64,000 nt of DNA from Streptosporangium becharense (GTDB taxonomy: Bacteria > Actinomycetota > Actinomycetes > Streptosporangiales > Streptosporangiaceae). The translations under genes and the position numbers were made by a program. Shown here piece by piece: positions 34,101 to 41,231 of the stretch. The DNA lies in NCBI RefSeq assembly GCF_014204985.1, contig NZ_JACHMP010000001.1:2666001-2730000 (forward strand), given 5' to 3'. Position 1 is the stretch's first letter, and each line of letters opens with the position of its first letter. The notes under the pieces were generated by a model. It was given only the letters and a program-made list of their open reading frames with translations. It ran no database searches and had not been told where the DNA came from.

Positions 34101-35363
34101 AGTGACCCCGGCGGTGGCGACGGGCAGCGCGGTGAGCGCGACCAGCCCGGCGCAGACGGCCTGGACCGGACGCCGCAGCCGGGCGGGCCAGGCCAGGGGC
34201 AGGGACGCCAGGCCGAGCGCGACCGGGAGCCGGATGAGCGCGTCGAACTTGTGCAGGTTGCGGAAGGCGGCGAGCGGCCCGTCGAACAGGTCCCTGACCT
34301 GCCCCGTCCACGGGTGGGCGAGCGCGTCGGCGTGCCCGGCCGTGACGATCACCACCCCGGCCACCAGGGACAGGGTCAAGAACCCCCGCTCCGGGGTGGC
34401 CGGGCGGGCGATCCCGGCGATGCCGAGCCCGGCGACCAGCGCGGTCAGCACGATCATCACCGGCGCCGTCGCCTGCTCGAAGGCCGCCGGCAGCCACGGC
34501 CGGCCGTCCACCGGCAGGAAGGAGATCCAGCTGGAGGTGCCCCGAAGGGCGTTCAGCAGCGAGGTGACCCCGGTGGTGGCGTCCGCCGTCTCGATGAACG
34601 GCAGGAAGGAGAAGATGTAGCGGCCCATCAGCAGCAGCGGCAGCAGCCACCACATCGACACCGCCGCGACGCAGCCCAGCCACCAGGCGATCAGCCGCCG
34701 CCCGCGCGGCCCGCCGCGCCGGGTCAGCAGGTAGAGCAGGGGGACGACTAGTACGGCCAACTCGGCCACCGCGTTGACACCCCCGGCGAACAGGAACGCC
34801 AGCGCCGACAGCGCCGCCGCCCGGCGGGGGCTCGCACCCGGCCGGGTCCCGTGCACCAGGGGCAGCATGATCCACGGCAGCACCGCGCTCGGCTGGAACT
34901 CCGAGGAGTTGACGCCGATCAGCGCCAGGGCGTGCGGGGCCAGCGCGTAGGACAGCCCCGCCACGATCCGCGTGCCGGGGGTGCCGATCCCCATGGCCCG
35001 CGCCAGCCGTTCGGCGCCGAGGAACGCCGCGCACAGCACGACGGTCATCCACAGCCGCTGGATGTTCCACGGGGGCATGTCCAGCGCGCGCAAGAGCACG
35101 TAGAAGGGGCCCATCGGGAACAGGTAGCCGTGGGCCTGGTTCTGCAGGTGGCCGAAGAACGCCCCGTCCCACAGGTGCAGCGCGCGGGACAGGAACCCCA
35201 GCGGGTTGAGCGCCATGTCGAGCTTGGTCTCGGCGATCACCTGGCCGGGCGAGGTGTTGAACGCCACGGCCCCCAGCAGGAGGCATCCGGCGAGGAGGCG
35301 CAGCCGGTGCCGCAACCGCGCGGGCCCGGTGTCGGTGCGGTCAGGGGTCAATGCGGCGCTCAA
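31134..35363 (-). CDS. aftD: AftD-like alpha-(1->3)-arabinofuranosyltransferase
   Basis: 1,409 residues. The N-terminal ~450 residues are polytopic GT-C (MALNPLGFLSRALHLWDG, GYLFPMGPFYVLL, PPWNIQRLWMTVVL), with Asp/Trp-rich first-loop residues. A very long extracytoplasmic region follows with repeated carbohydrate-binding beta-sandwiches (GPYAALDGDPRTAWRSDGW; AAMDGDLATVWYAQPFDRRP), then VVNENHNAGWQAHL and terminal helices. This layout and length are those of AftD (Rv0236c, about 1,400 residues), which adds branching arabinofuranose from decaprenyl-phosphoryl-arabinose. The start is TTG 35363, overlapping the GT4 stop (TTGA); a second TTG 12 bases on is possible. A low-complexity Ser/Gly/Ala/Asp stretch (about residues 1130-1160) is not part of the usual fold. 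Confidence 0.9.
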   Translation of the reverse strand: MSAALTPDRTDTGPARLRHRLRLLAGCLLLGAVAFNTSPGQVIAETKLDMALNPLGFLSRALHLWDGAFFGHLQNQAHGYLFPMGPFYVLLRALDMPPWNIQRLWMTVVLCAAFLGAERLARAMGIGTPGTRIVAGLSYALAPHALALIGVNSSEFQPSAVLPWIMLPLVHGTRPGASPRRAAALSALAFLFAGGVNAVAELAVLVVPLLYLLTRRGGPRGRRLIAWWLGCVAAVSMWWLLPLLLMGRYIFSFLPFIETADATTGVTSLLNALRGTSSWISFLPVDGRPWLPAAFEQATAPVMIVLTALVAGLGIAGIARPATPERGFLTLSLVAGVVIVTAGHADALAHPWTGQVRDLFDGPLAAFRNLHKFDALIRLPVALGLASLPLAWPARLRRPVQAVCAGLVALTALPVATAGVTPAGAFADVPAHWREATAWLNRNAGDGMVLAVPGSRRGEYLWGRPMDEPMQSLLTVRWATHTNVPWGSPGLARLVQAVDERFATGRGSPGLTAALRRMGVSHVLVRNDLARETFGTAWPARVHETLAESTGLRRVAAFGPGVGVSPSTTASGWVDQPYPALEVYAVPDPAPLVATVPREDALRVTGAPEATLALAEEGLLADDRPTLVGDEPGAAATPPSATVATDTLRRREIVFGDLRRIATATLTEDQPPQRDGPSDLTDPAWTPATVTARYTGINDVRASSSEAGVTAAVGARDPGRGPYAALDGDPRTAWRSDGWNGAVGEWLEIRFVAGVDMPAVTVAFEKAGLGPPVAEVALETAAGTRRVPVADTADPQYLRPPEGRTTWLRVRVTKLASEPRSPVGTRVGISEIAVPGVRATRTLDVPAAGEEDPGTVLLTRQGSASACMRGSFAWTCRPSLEIHGEDGSGFDRTFVVRRDGERVVTGRAVLTDPTSARLLTTVPGVFPQVTASSTAVDHPAVLGRAAMDGDLATVWYAQPFDRRPTLTVRLGKKTRISRIMVLFPDSFLGRPPVQVSVTGGGRTTRSWVGPDGQVEFAPIRTDRLEIAFTAPASRAIEVAELTIPGVEPLGSLASFPLRLPCGYGPTFTVDGNKVHTEVVSGTLDDVVNGRPVGYRACEPVELSIGRARFAVAPSDAFRVESVVVRTPGRASGDAGSAKGSGGAGSAEGSEDAGNTVDAEDAVVTAVPAVTEAWGPGERRVRVSAARPSYLVVNENHNAGWQAHLGGTRLKPVRLDGWRQAWELPPGQGVVTLRYEPDALYRASLAAGGLLVLLVLAPAFVRVRPVPLPGAGPARLRRSWAWPLAPLAGLWAGGFAGVVILSAAVLLLGWLGTVAEARHARSGPLPRAAGALTAPWVPAVPLLLAGLSQAAGTAYGGTGQLAGALAGVVPQVLCLLAVAWLLATAPERSPAPPAPLRTSRARPEPLAVGR

Positions 35364-36652
35364 GTGGGGTCGGTCTCACCTACGGCGAGACGGAGATCGG
35401 GGGTCCTGGCCGGCGAGGCGGTGGCGTCCGAGGGGAGCTCCGCGGCGACGAGCCTGGTCATCGTAGCGCCGGTTCTCCCCCAGGTGAACTCGGCCGCCCA
35501 GGCCCGGCAGGCCCGCTGGACCTCGGCCCGCCGCACCGGGTCGGACAGCTCCTCGACGGCGCGGTCGACCACGTCGGCCAGTTCCTCGCCGTCGCGCACC
35601 AGCCAGCCGGTCACCCCGTCCCTGACCGAGTCCCGCAGCCCGGCGACGTCGTAGGCGACGGTCGGCACACCGAAGGCGGCGGCCTCGATCACGGTCAGCC
35701 CCCAGCCTTCGAACTCGGAGGCGGTCACGTTGAGCAGCGCGGCGCCGAGCACCGCGTTCTTGTCCGGCTCGGCGAGGAACCCGTGCAGGTGCACCCGGTC
35801 GGCGACGCCCAGCTCGGCGGCGCGGGCGGCGAGCGCGGCGGACTCCGGACCACGCCCGACGACGTGCACGTGCAGGCCGGGGCGGGTGCCCTCCAGGTCG
35901 GCGGCGAGGGCGACCACCCGTTCGGCCCGCTTGTGACCGACCAGCCGGCCCAGGTAGACCACGGCCGGGTCGCCGGGCACCGGGCGGGGGGCGACCGGAC
36001 GCTCCGCCGGGCTGCCGTTGGGCACCACCTGGATGGGGGCGAGCCAGCGCAGCCGGGTACGCAGATCCTCGCGGGACGACTCCGAGACCGTGACGGTCGT
36101 GCGGTTCCGGTAGAGCAGCGGCGCCACCCGGCTCTCCACGAAGCAGCCGGTCCTGGCCAGCCAGGTGGGGAAGAAGGCGTGGAACTGCCGGTCGTGCACG
36201 TGGTGGACCAGGCAGATGACCGCCGTGCGGCGGCGCACCACGAGCGGGGAGAAGAAGGGGATGCCGTTCATGGAGTCGATGACGACGTCGAGGCGGCGAC
36301 GGTGGAACAGCAGCCAGAGCGGCACCAGCAGGTAGACCAGGTAGCGGTTGCCCATCCGGCGCAGTTCGATGCCGTCGCGCCGCTCAGCCGGCGTCTGACC
36401 GGGCTCGCGGGCGGTGAGGAAGTGCACCGAGGCACCCTGGGCGACCAGGTGCCGGCTGACCTGCCAGGCGTACTCCTCCGCGCCTCCGGCGGCCGACTGC
36501 TGCGGCTCGCGGAAGTTCAGCACCGCCACCCGCACCCCGGCCAGGGCCGGTTCGGGCTCCCCGTGAACCGCCGCGTCCGGCCCCGTGGCCGGCCCCGGGG
36601 ACGGCGGCAGGGAACGGGACCCGGCGCTCGTACTGCCACTGGACAGAACCAC
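35360..36652 (-). CDS. GT4-family glycosyltransferase (Rv0225-like)
   Basis: 430 residues from GTG 36652 with GAGGAGAG upstream. GT-B fold: N-terminal domain with NFREPQQSAAGGAEEYAWQVSRHLVAQG, hinge with VTVSESSREDLRTRL, and C-terminal donor domain with VVYLGRLVGHKRAERV, RVHLHGFLAEPDKNAVLGAALLNVTASEFEGWGLTVIEAAAFGVPTVAYD (EX7E motif). It is a cytoplasmic or membrane-associated retaining transferase using a nucleotide sugar. It is first in the GT4-aftD-DUF3068 operon, with 4-base overlaps throughout, and matches Rv0225 of the mycobacterial cluster. The N-terminal 40 residues are a Ser/Pro-rich extension. Confidence 0.88.
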   Translation of the reverse strand: MVLSSGSTSAGSRSLPPSPGPATGPDAAVHGEPEPALAGVRVAVLNFREPQQSAAGGAEEYAWQVSRHLVAQGASVHFLTAREPGQTPAERRDGIELRRMGNRYLVYLLVPLWLLFHRRRLDVVIDSMNGIPFFSPLVVRRRTAVICLVHHVHDRQFHAFFPTWLARTGCFVESRVAPLLYRNRTTVTVSESSREDLRTRLRWLAPIQVVPNGSPAERPVAPRPVPGDPAVVYLGRLVGHKRAERVVALAADLEGTRPGLHVHVVGRGPESAALAARAAELGVADRVHLHGFLAEPDKNAVLGAALLNVTASEFEGWGLTVIEAAAFGVPTVAYDVAGLRDSVRDGVTGWLVRDGEELADVVDRAVEELSDPVRRAEVQRACRAWAAEFTWGRTGATMTRLVAAELPSDATASPARTPDLRLAVGETDPT

Positions 36653-36790
36653 GCTCTCTCCTCGGTCCGCTACGGCGACGCACGCTTGAATCGGGACACG
36701 GCGGAGCCGCGTCCCGTTCCGACGAGTGGTGGCCGGCCCGTCCGGGCCGGCGAAGAAGGCCCGGAGGGCCCGGTCAGCAGACCCTGCGGG

Positions 36791-36922
36791 TCACCTGTCG
36801 CCGTAGTTGTACAGCGGCCGGTTCGGCGGCTCCGGCGAGGGCGAGGCCACGTTCACCACTGCCACGGAGGCCCCCACCGCCAGGATGGCTCCGACGGCCA
36901 AGGCAGCGATAACTCGTATCAC
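36791..36922 (-). CDS. Small single-pass secreted/membrane protein (DUF2613-like)
   Basis: 43 residues from GTG 36922, with GGAGGGAGAG upstream. The hydrophobic segment IRVIAALAVGAILAVGASVA is followed by VVNVASPSPEPPNRP and the C-terminal LYNYGDR. A short N-terminal helix and a tail ending Tyr-Gly-x-Arg is the pattern of DUF2613 small actinobacterial secreted proteins. M. tuberculosis has one, Rv0236A, beside aftD. It is encoded 138 bases upstream of the GT4-aftD operon in the same direction, so it probably belongs to it. The function is unknown; given size and topology it could be an accessory subunit of the arabinosyltransferase. Confidence 0.72.
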   Translation of the reverse strand: MIRVIAALAVGAILAVGASVAVVNVASPSPEPPNRPLYNYGDR

Positions 36923-37055
36923 TGAGCTCTCCCTCCAGCTATTGGACAGTGCGTCGAGACTAGAACGCGATACACACCATAAGCCATAGCTTTAGTAAAA
37001 CCGTGACAAAAGAAGTTACCGTTAGGTACTGCCAGGAGCTGCAGTTATACAGCGA
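36923..37055 (-). promoter_or_regulatory. AT-rich probable promoter region for the small protein and GT4-aftD operon
   Basis: This is one of the most AT-rich stretches in the window. On the minus strand TTGTCA (37009-37004) and TATGGC (36988-36983) resemble -35 and -10 elements with a short 15-base spacer; TATGGT at 36981-36976 is another -10 candidate. The exact start cannot be fixed by eye. Confidence 0.35.
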
Positions 37056-38777
37056 TCATTCCGAACCGGAGAGGCGTAAGAGACGCAGCTCACGACCTTG
37101 GAAAACGACCACGCCATCATAGAACTTGTTCTCGTTGGACTGTTCCAGCACATAGCGGATACCGAGCCCCGCCAATGCCCGCGCCCGCAGGTCCGGGCCG
37201 GCCCGCAGGGCCGCCTCCGCCCGCGCCGCCCGCGGGCTCTCCGCGGCCAGCCGCAGCCTCCCGCCGCCGGGCAGCCCCACCACCAGCGCGTCGTTCCAGA
37301 CCACCGGACGGGCGAACATCTTGGTCGCCGGGTCGAGCACCACCCGCCCGCCGTTCCAGGCGAAGGCCCGGTGGGCACCCCACGGCAACGACAGCAACGC
37401 CCCCGGGGCCGGGTCGGCGTTCACGATCGCCTGCACCCGCCGCCACTCGCCGGGGTAGTCGACCGCCGCCAGCCGGCCGAACGCCCCCAGCGCGAACGTC
37501 GGCAGCACCAGCACCGGCACGGCCACCGCCACCGCCGCCACCGCCCGCGAGTGCCACCCGGCGACCGCCCCGGCCAGGCCCACCGCCTGAAGCAGCGCGA
37601 ACGGCGCCAGGTAGAGCTGCCCGTCGCGGAACGGCCCGAACCCCGGCCACCAGGCGATCAGTCCGCCCAGCACCCCGGGAGCGAACGCGCCGGCCAGCGC
37701 CACCGCCAGCCCCGCTCCGGCCGCCACCGCCAACCCCGCCCTGGCCGCCACCGCCGGGCCCATCCCGGCCACCGCCGCCAGGCCCGGTCCAGCCACCGCC
37801 GGAGCCGGTCCGCCTGTCACCGCCGGACCCACTCCGGCCGTCGCCGCCGGACTCGTACCGGCCACCGCCGAGCCCATCCCGGTCGCCACCGCCGGGCCCG
37901 GTCCGGCGGGGCCGCCGCGGAGCCGGACGAACCCCCAGACCGCGACCCCGGCGAGGACCAGCCGGACGCTCGCGGACCACCACCCCTGCTGCCCGGGGAC
38001 GACCGCGTGGGCGTTCCAGACCCCGCCGAGCGACAGCAGGCTGCCGACCGTGCCGAACGGCCCGTCGGCCCTGGCCGCGAACGCCGTCACTCCCGCCGGA
38101 TCGGTCGAGGCCCCGCTGAGAAGCGCGGGAACCAGCCACGGCAGGCTCAGCGCTCCGAGCACCACCCCGGCCTCCGCCGTACGGCGCAGCCGGGTCACCG
38201 CCCCCGCGGGGGCGGTGACGGCGGTCGCCAGGACGGTCAGGGCGGAGAGCAGCATCGCCTGGAACCCGCCGGCCGCCGCCGGCAACAGCGCCGCGACCAG
38301 CCGGAGCCGGCCGCCCAGCACCACCGCCCGTACCGCCCAGGGCAGAGCGGCGACGCCGAGCAGCAGGGCCCACTGGCCGAGCAGGAGCCGCTGGGCGAGG
38401 TAGGTGTTCCAGGCGTAGAAGGCCGCCGCGGCCAGGCGCGGCCCGAGCCGGTCCGAGGGGACCAGCGCGGCGGCCCCGGACGCGGCCAGCACGAAGACGC
38501 CCAGCAGGACCGCCTTCTGCACCACCTGCGCGGGAACCGCCTGCGCGAGCAGCGCCACCACCAGGTCGCTGGGCACCGACCTGGGGAAGCCCTCCCCGGG
38601 GAGCGTCAGCGGCGGGTCGGGCACGAAGACCATGTCGTAGCGGAGCACGAAGCCCGGCCCCAGCGCGGGGCCGAGGGCGAGCAGCCCGAGCAGCAGCCCG
38701 AGCACAGCGGGCGCGACGGGCGCGACGGACGCGACGGACGCGAACCGCCCCGCCGTCTCACCCCGTTTCGCCCGCAT
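37056..38777 (-). CDS. Polytopic envelope protein (Rv0226c-like)
   Basis: 573 residues from ATG 38777 with AGGG 9 bases upstream. About twelve hydrophobic segments begin with VLGLLLGLLALGPALGPGFVL, then YDMVFVPDPPLTLP in the first external loop. YAWNTYLAQRLLLGQWALLLG and WWPGFGPFRDGQLYLAPFALLQ are notable. The soluble C-terminus (GIRYVLEQSNENKFYDGVVVF) resembles the end of GT-C-like proteins. Size and neighbours fit M. tuberculosis Rv0226c, a membrane protein of the aftD neighbourhood with no defined activity. The middle has nine octapeptide repeats that are likely species-specific. It lies upstream of the small protein and operon, separated by an AT-rich gap. Confidence 0.72.
   Translation of the reverse strand: MRAKRGETAGRFASVASVAPVAPAVLGLLLGLLALGPALGPGFVLRYDMVFVPDPPLTLPGEGFPRSVPSDLVVALLAQAVPAQVVQKAVLLGVFVLAASGAAALVPSDRLGPRLAAAAFYAWNTYLAQRLLLGQWALLLGVAALPWAVRAVVLGGRLRLVAALLPAAAGGFQAMLLSALTVLATAVTAPAGAVTRLRRTAEAGVVLGALSLPWLVPALLSGASTDPAGVTAFAARADGPFGTVGSLLSLGGVWNAHAVVPGQQGWWSASVRLVLAGVAVWGFVRLRGGPAGPGPAVATGMGSAVAGTSPAATAGVGPAVTGGPAPAVAGPGLAAVAGMGPAVAARAGLAVAAGAGLAVALAGAFAPGVLGGLIAWWPGFGPFRDGQLYLAPFALLQAVGLAGAVAGWHSRAVAAVAVAVPVLVLPTFALGAFGRLAAVDYPGEWRRVQAIVNADPAPGALLSLPWGAHRAFAWNGGRVVLDPATKMFARPVVWNDALVVGLPGGGRLRLAAESPRAARAEAALRAGPDLRARALAGLGIRYVLEQSNENKFYDGVVVFQGRELRLLRLSGSE
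37700..37908. repeat. ~24-bp tandem repeats encoding octapeptides in the membrane protein
   Basis: About nine degenerate 24-bp units encode Ala/Val/Gly-rich octapeptides such as GPAVATGM, GSAVAGTS, PAVAGPGL and AVAAGAGL. The period is a multiple of three, so copy-number change would keep the frame. Confidence 0.8.
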
Positions 38778-38918
38778 ATCGCCAGACCCTAACGAGCGCC
38801 GGGCCCGGTACGGGACCGGGGAGCACAACTGCGCACCGGCCCCCGAGGGCACCCCCGGATCATCGGCGGACCCGCCGGGGGTCCGCCGCCGACCGGCCGC
38901 GGACCCGCGGGGCCCGTC

Positions 38919-41144
38919 CTACTTACCCGGCTCGGGGTCGCGGGGCAGGCCGAGCATGCGCTCGCCGATGATGTTGAGCTGGACCTCCGTGGTACCGCCG
39001 TAGATCGTCATGGCACGGGTGGAGAGCACGGCCCGGTTCCAGTAGCCGGCGTCGCCGAGCCGCATGTCGGCGGCGGTGACGGCGGCGGGCCCGAGCAGCG
39101 AGACCGCGCACTCGGAGACGTGCTGGGCGTGCGAGGTGGACAGCAGCTTGCGGACCGAGGCGTCGGCTCCGGGCTCGGCCCCCGTCAGCTGCTTCAGCGT
39201 CACCCGCAGGCCGAGGGCGGCGATCGAGTGCCCCTCGCAGACCACGCGCGCCACCTCCTGCCGCTCGGCCGCGGTCAGTTCACGGCCGAGGCGCCCGGCC
39301 AGGCCGAGCAGGTCGGGGACCGACGCGCCGGTGCCGCCCGAGCCGGAGGAGAGCGAGACGCGCTCGTTGGACAGGGTGTTCCTGGCGACCTTCCAACCCT
39401 GGCCCACCTCGCCGACGACCAGCTCGTCCGGGACGAACACGTCGTCCAGGAAGACCTCGTTGAACAGGTTCTCGCCGGTCATCTCGGTGAGCGGCCGCAC
39501 CGTGACGCCGAGCCCCTTCATGTCGACGAGGAAGTACGTGATGCCCTCGTGCTTGGACCCCTCGGCGGAGTCGCGGGCGATGCAGATGCCCCACTCGGCG
39601 ACATGGGCGACGGAGGTCCAGATCTTCTGGCCGTTGAGCCGCCAGCCGCCCTCGACCCGCTCCGCGCGCATCTGCAGGGAGGCGAGGTCGGAGCCGGCCC
39701 CCGGCTCGGAGAAGAGCTGGCACCAGATCATCTCACCGCTCAGCGTGGGCGGCAGGAAGCGCTCCTGCTGCTCGGGGGTGCCGTAGGTGACAATGGACGG
39801 CACCACCCAGGCACCGATGATCATCTGAGGCAGCTTGAGGCCGGCGGCCTTGAGCTCCTGGAAGATGAGAACCTGCTCCAGCGGCTTGGCGTCGCGTCCC
39901 CACGGCCTGGGCAGGTGCGGCATGACGTACCCGGCGGCGGCCAGGGCACGCTTCTGCTCCCGGCCCTCAAGGGTGGCGATCTCCGCGAGTTCCGCCCGGA
40001 TCGTCTCGCGCAGCCCGGCCGCGTCCTCGGGCAGCTCGATCTCCAGGTCCCGGCGCACGCCGTCCAGCGCCAGCCCGGCGACCGACTCGGCCCACTCGGT
40101 CGACGCGCCGAGCAGAGCGCGCAGGGTGAGCGCGCGACGGTAGTACAGGTGGACGTCGTGCTCGTAGGTGTAGCCGATGCCGCCGAAGATCTGGATGGCG
40201 TCCTTGGCGCAGAGCACGGCGGCGTCCGGCGCGGTCACACCCGCGATCGCGGCGGCGTAGGCGAACTCGCGGGCGGCGGCGTCGCCTTCGGCCCGCTTCT
40301 CGGCCGCGCGGACGGCGTCCCACACGGTCGCGCGGGCCTGCTCCAGGGCGACGAGCATCCGGGCGGCCTTGTGCTTGACCCCCTGGAACTGCCCGATCGG
40401 GCGGCCGAACTGCACGCGTATCTTCGCGTACTCCGCCGCGGCGGTCACGCACCACGACGCGACGCCGGCGGCCTCGGCGCCGAGCAGGATCGCGGCCAGG
40501 TTGAGGACGTCGGCGCGCCGGAGCCCGCCGAGGACCCGCCCCGCGGGCACGCTCACCGCGTCCAGTTCGACCCTGGCCACGCCACGGGTGAGGTCCAGTG
40601 CCTTGACCGGGGTCACGGTGGCCGCCGAGGCGTCGACCGCGACCCACTCCTCACCCTGGCCGGTGCTCACCGGGAGCACCAGGACGTCGGCGAGGGAGCC
40701 GCCCAGGACGGGTTCGGCGGTGCCGGTGACCGTCAGAGCGCCGTCCTCGCCGCGGGTGGCGGTGATCGAGCCGGTCAACGCGACCGCGCCGGTCAGGGTG
40801 CCGTCGGCGAGGGCGGGGAGCAGCTCGGCGTGAGCCTTGCCGTCGGAGGCGAGGATCACCGCGCCGGCGAGCACGGTCGGGACGTACGGGCCGGGCACCG
40901 CGTACTCGCCGAGGGCCTCGACGGCGACGGCGGCCTCCAGCAGGCCGTAGCCGCTGCCGCCGTGCTCCTCGGGGATGTGCAGGCCGAGCAGCCCTTGGTC
41001 GGCCAGCCCGGACCAGAAGCCGGGACGCTCCTCAGCGTCGGCCGCGACGGCGGCCCGTACGACCTGGGCCGGGATGTTCCGCTCCGCCCAGCCGGTCACC
41101 GACTCCCGGAGCGCCTCGTGCTCCTCGCTCAACCCGATGGCCAT
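38919..41144 (-). CDS. fadE34: FadE34-like fused acyl-CoA dehydrogenase
   Basis: 741 residues from ATG 41144 with GGAGGG 7 bases upstream. Two acyl-CoA dehydrogenase units are fused in one chain. The first (about residues 1-370) contains GLHIPEEHGGSGYGLLEAAVAVEALGEYA and KDAIQIFGGIGYTYEHDVHLYYRRA. The second (about 400-741) has CQLFSEPGAGSDLASLQMRAERV, GWRLNGQKIWTSVAHVAEWG, NLFNEVFLDDVFVPDELVVGE and IYGGTTEVQLNIIGERMLGLPR. This double architecture is that of FadE34 (ChsE3), which dehydrogenates the cholesterol side chain using FAD. It stands alone and has the same upstream repeat type as the steroid ligase, so it is probably a dispersed member of the same pathway. Confidence 0.87.
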   Translation of the reverse strand: MAIGLSEEHEALRESVTGWAERNIPAQVVRAAVAADAEERPGFWSGLADQGLLGLHIPEEHGGSGYGLLEAAVAVEALGEYAVPGPYVPTVLAGAVILASDGKAHAELLPALADGTLTGAVALTGSITATRGEDGALTVTGTAEPVLGGSLADVLVLPVSTGQGEEWVAVDASAATVTPVKALDLTRGVARVELDAVSVPAGRVLGGLRRADVLNLAAILLGAEAAGVASWCVTAAAEYAKIRVQFGRPIGQFQGVKHKAARMLVALEQARATVWDAVRAAEKRAEGDAAAREFAYAAAIAGVTAPDAAVLCAKDAIQIFGGIGYTYEHDVHLYYRRALTLRALLGASTEWAESVAGLALDGVRRDLEIELPEDAAGLRETIRAELAEIATLEGREQKRALAAAGYVMPHLPRPWGRDAKPLEQVLIFQELKAAGLKLPQMIIGAWVVPSIVTYGTPEQQERFLPPTLSGEMIWCQLFSEPGAGSDLASLQMRAERVEGGWRLNGQKIWTSVAHVAEWGICIARDSAEGSKHEGITYFLVDMKGLGVTVRPLTEMTGENLFNEVFLDDVFVPDELVVGEVGQGWKVARNTLSNERVSLSSGSGGTGASVPDLLGLAGRLGRELTAAERQEVARVVCEGHSIAALGLRVTLKQLTGAEPGADASVRKLLSTSHAQHVSECAVSLLGPAAVTAADMRLGDAGYWNRAVLSTRAMTIYGGTTEVQLNIIGERMLGLPRDPEPGK

Positions 41145-41170
41145 AGCACCCTCCAGACACGATTCTTGGC

Positions 41171-41183
41171 AGAACCATATTCT
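41171..41183. promoter_or_regulatory. Inverted repeat upstream of fadE34
   Basis: AGAAC-CAT-ATTCT on the plus strand (AGAAT-ATG-GTTCT on the coding strand) is an imperfect palindrome 27 bases before the fadE34 ATG. It matches the elements at 17974-17986 and 42858-42870. Confidence 0.5.
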
Positions 41184-41198
41184 AGAAGGTGCTTCCAT

Positions 41199-41231
41199 CA
41201 CAACGCATGGCCCAAAGGCACAACGCATGGC
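41199..41231. repeat. Tandem 20-bp repeat between fadE34 and the collagen-like gene
   Basis: CACAACGCATGGC starts at 41199 and again at 41219, within two 20-bp units that differ at a few positions. The second unit runs into the 3' end of the next gene. Confidence 0.8.

Noticed and set aside
37700-37908. Possible CRISPR array
   Set aside because: Units are contiguous, degenerate and in-frame coding repeats without unique spacers; no cas genes are present.
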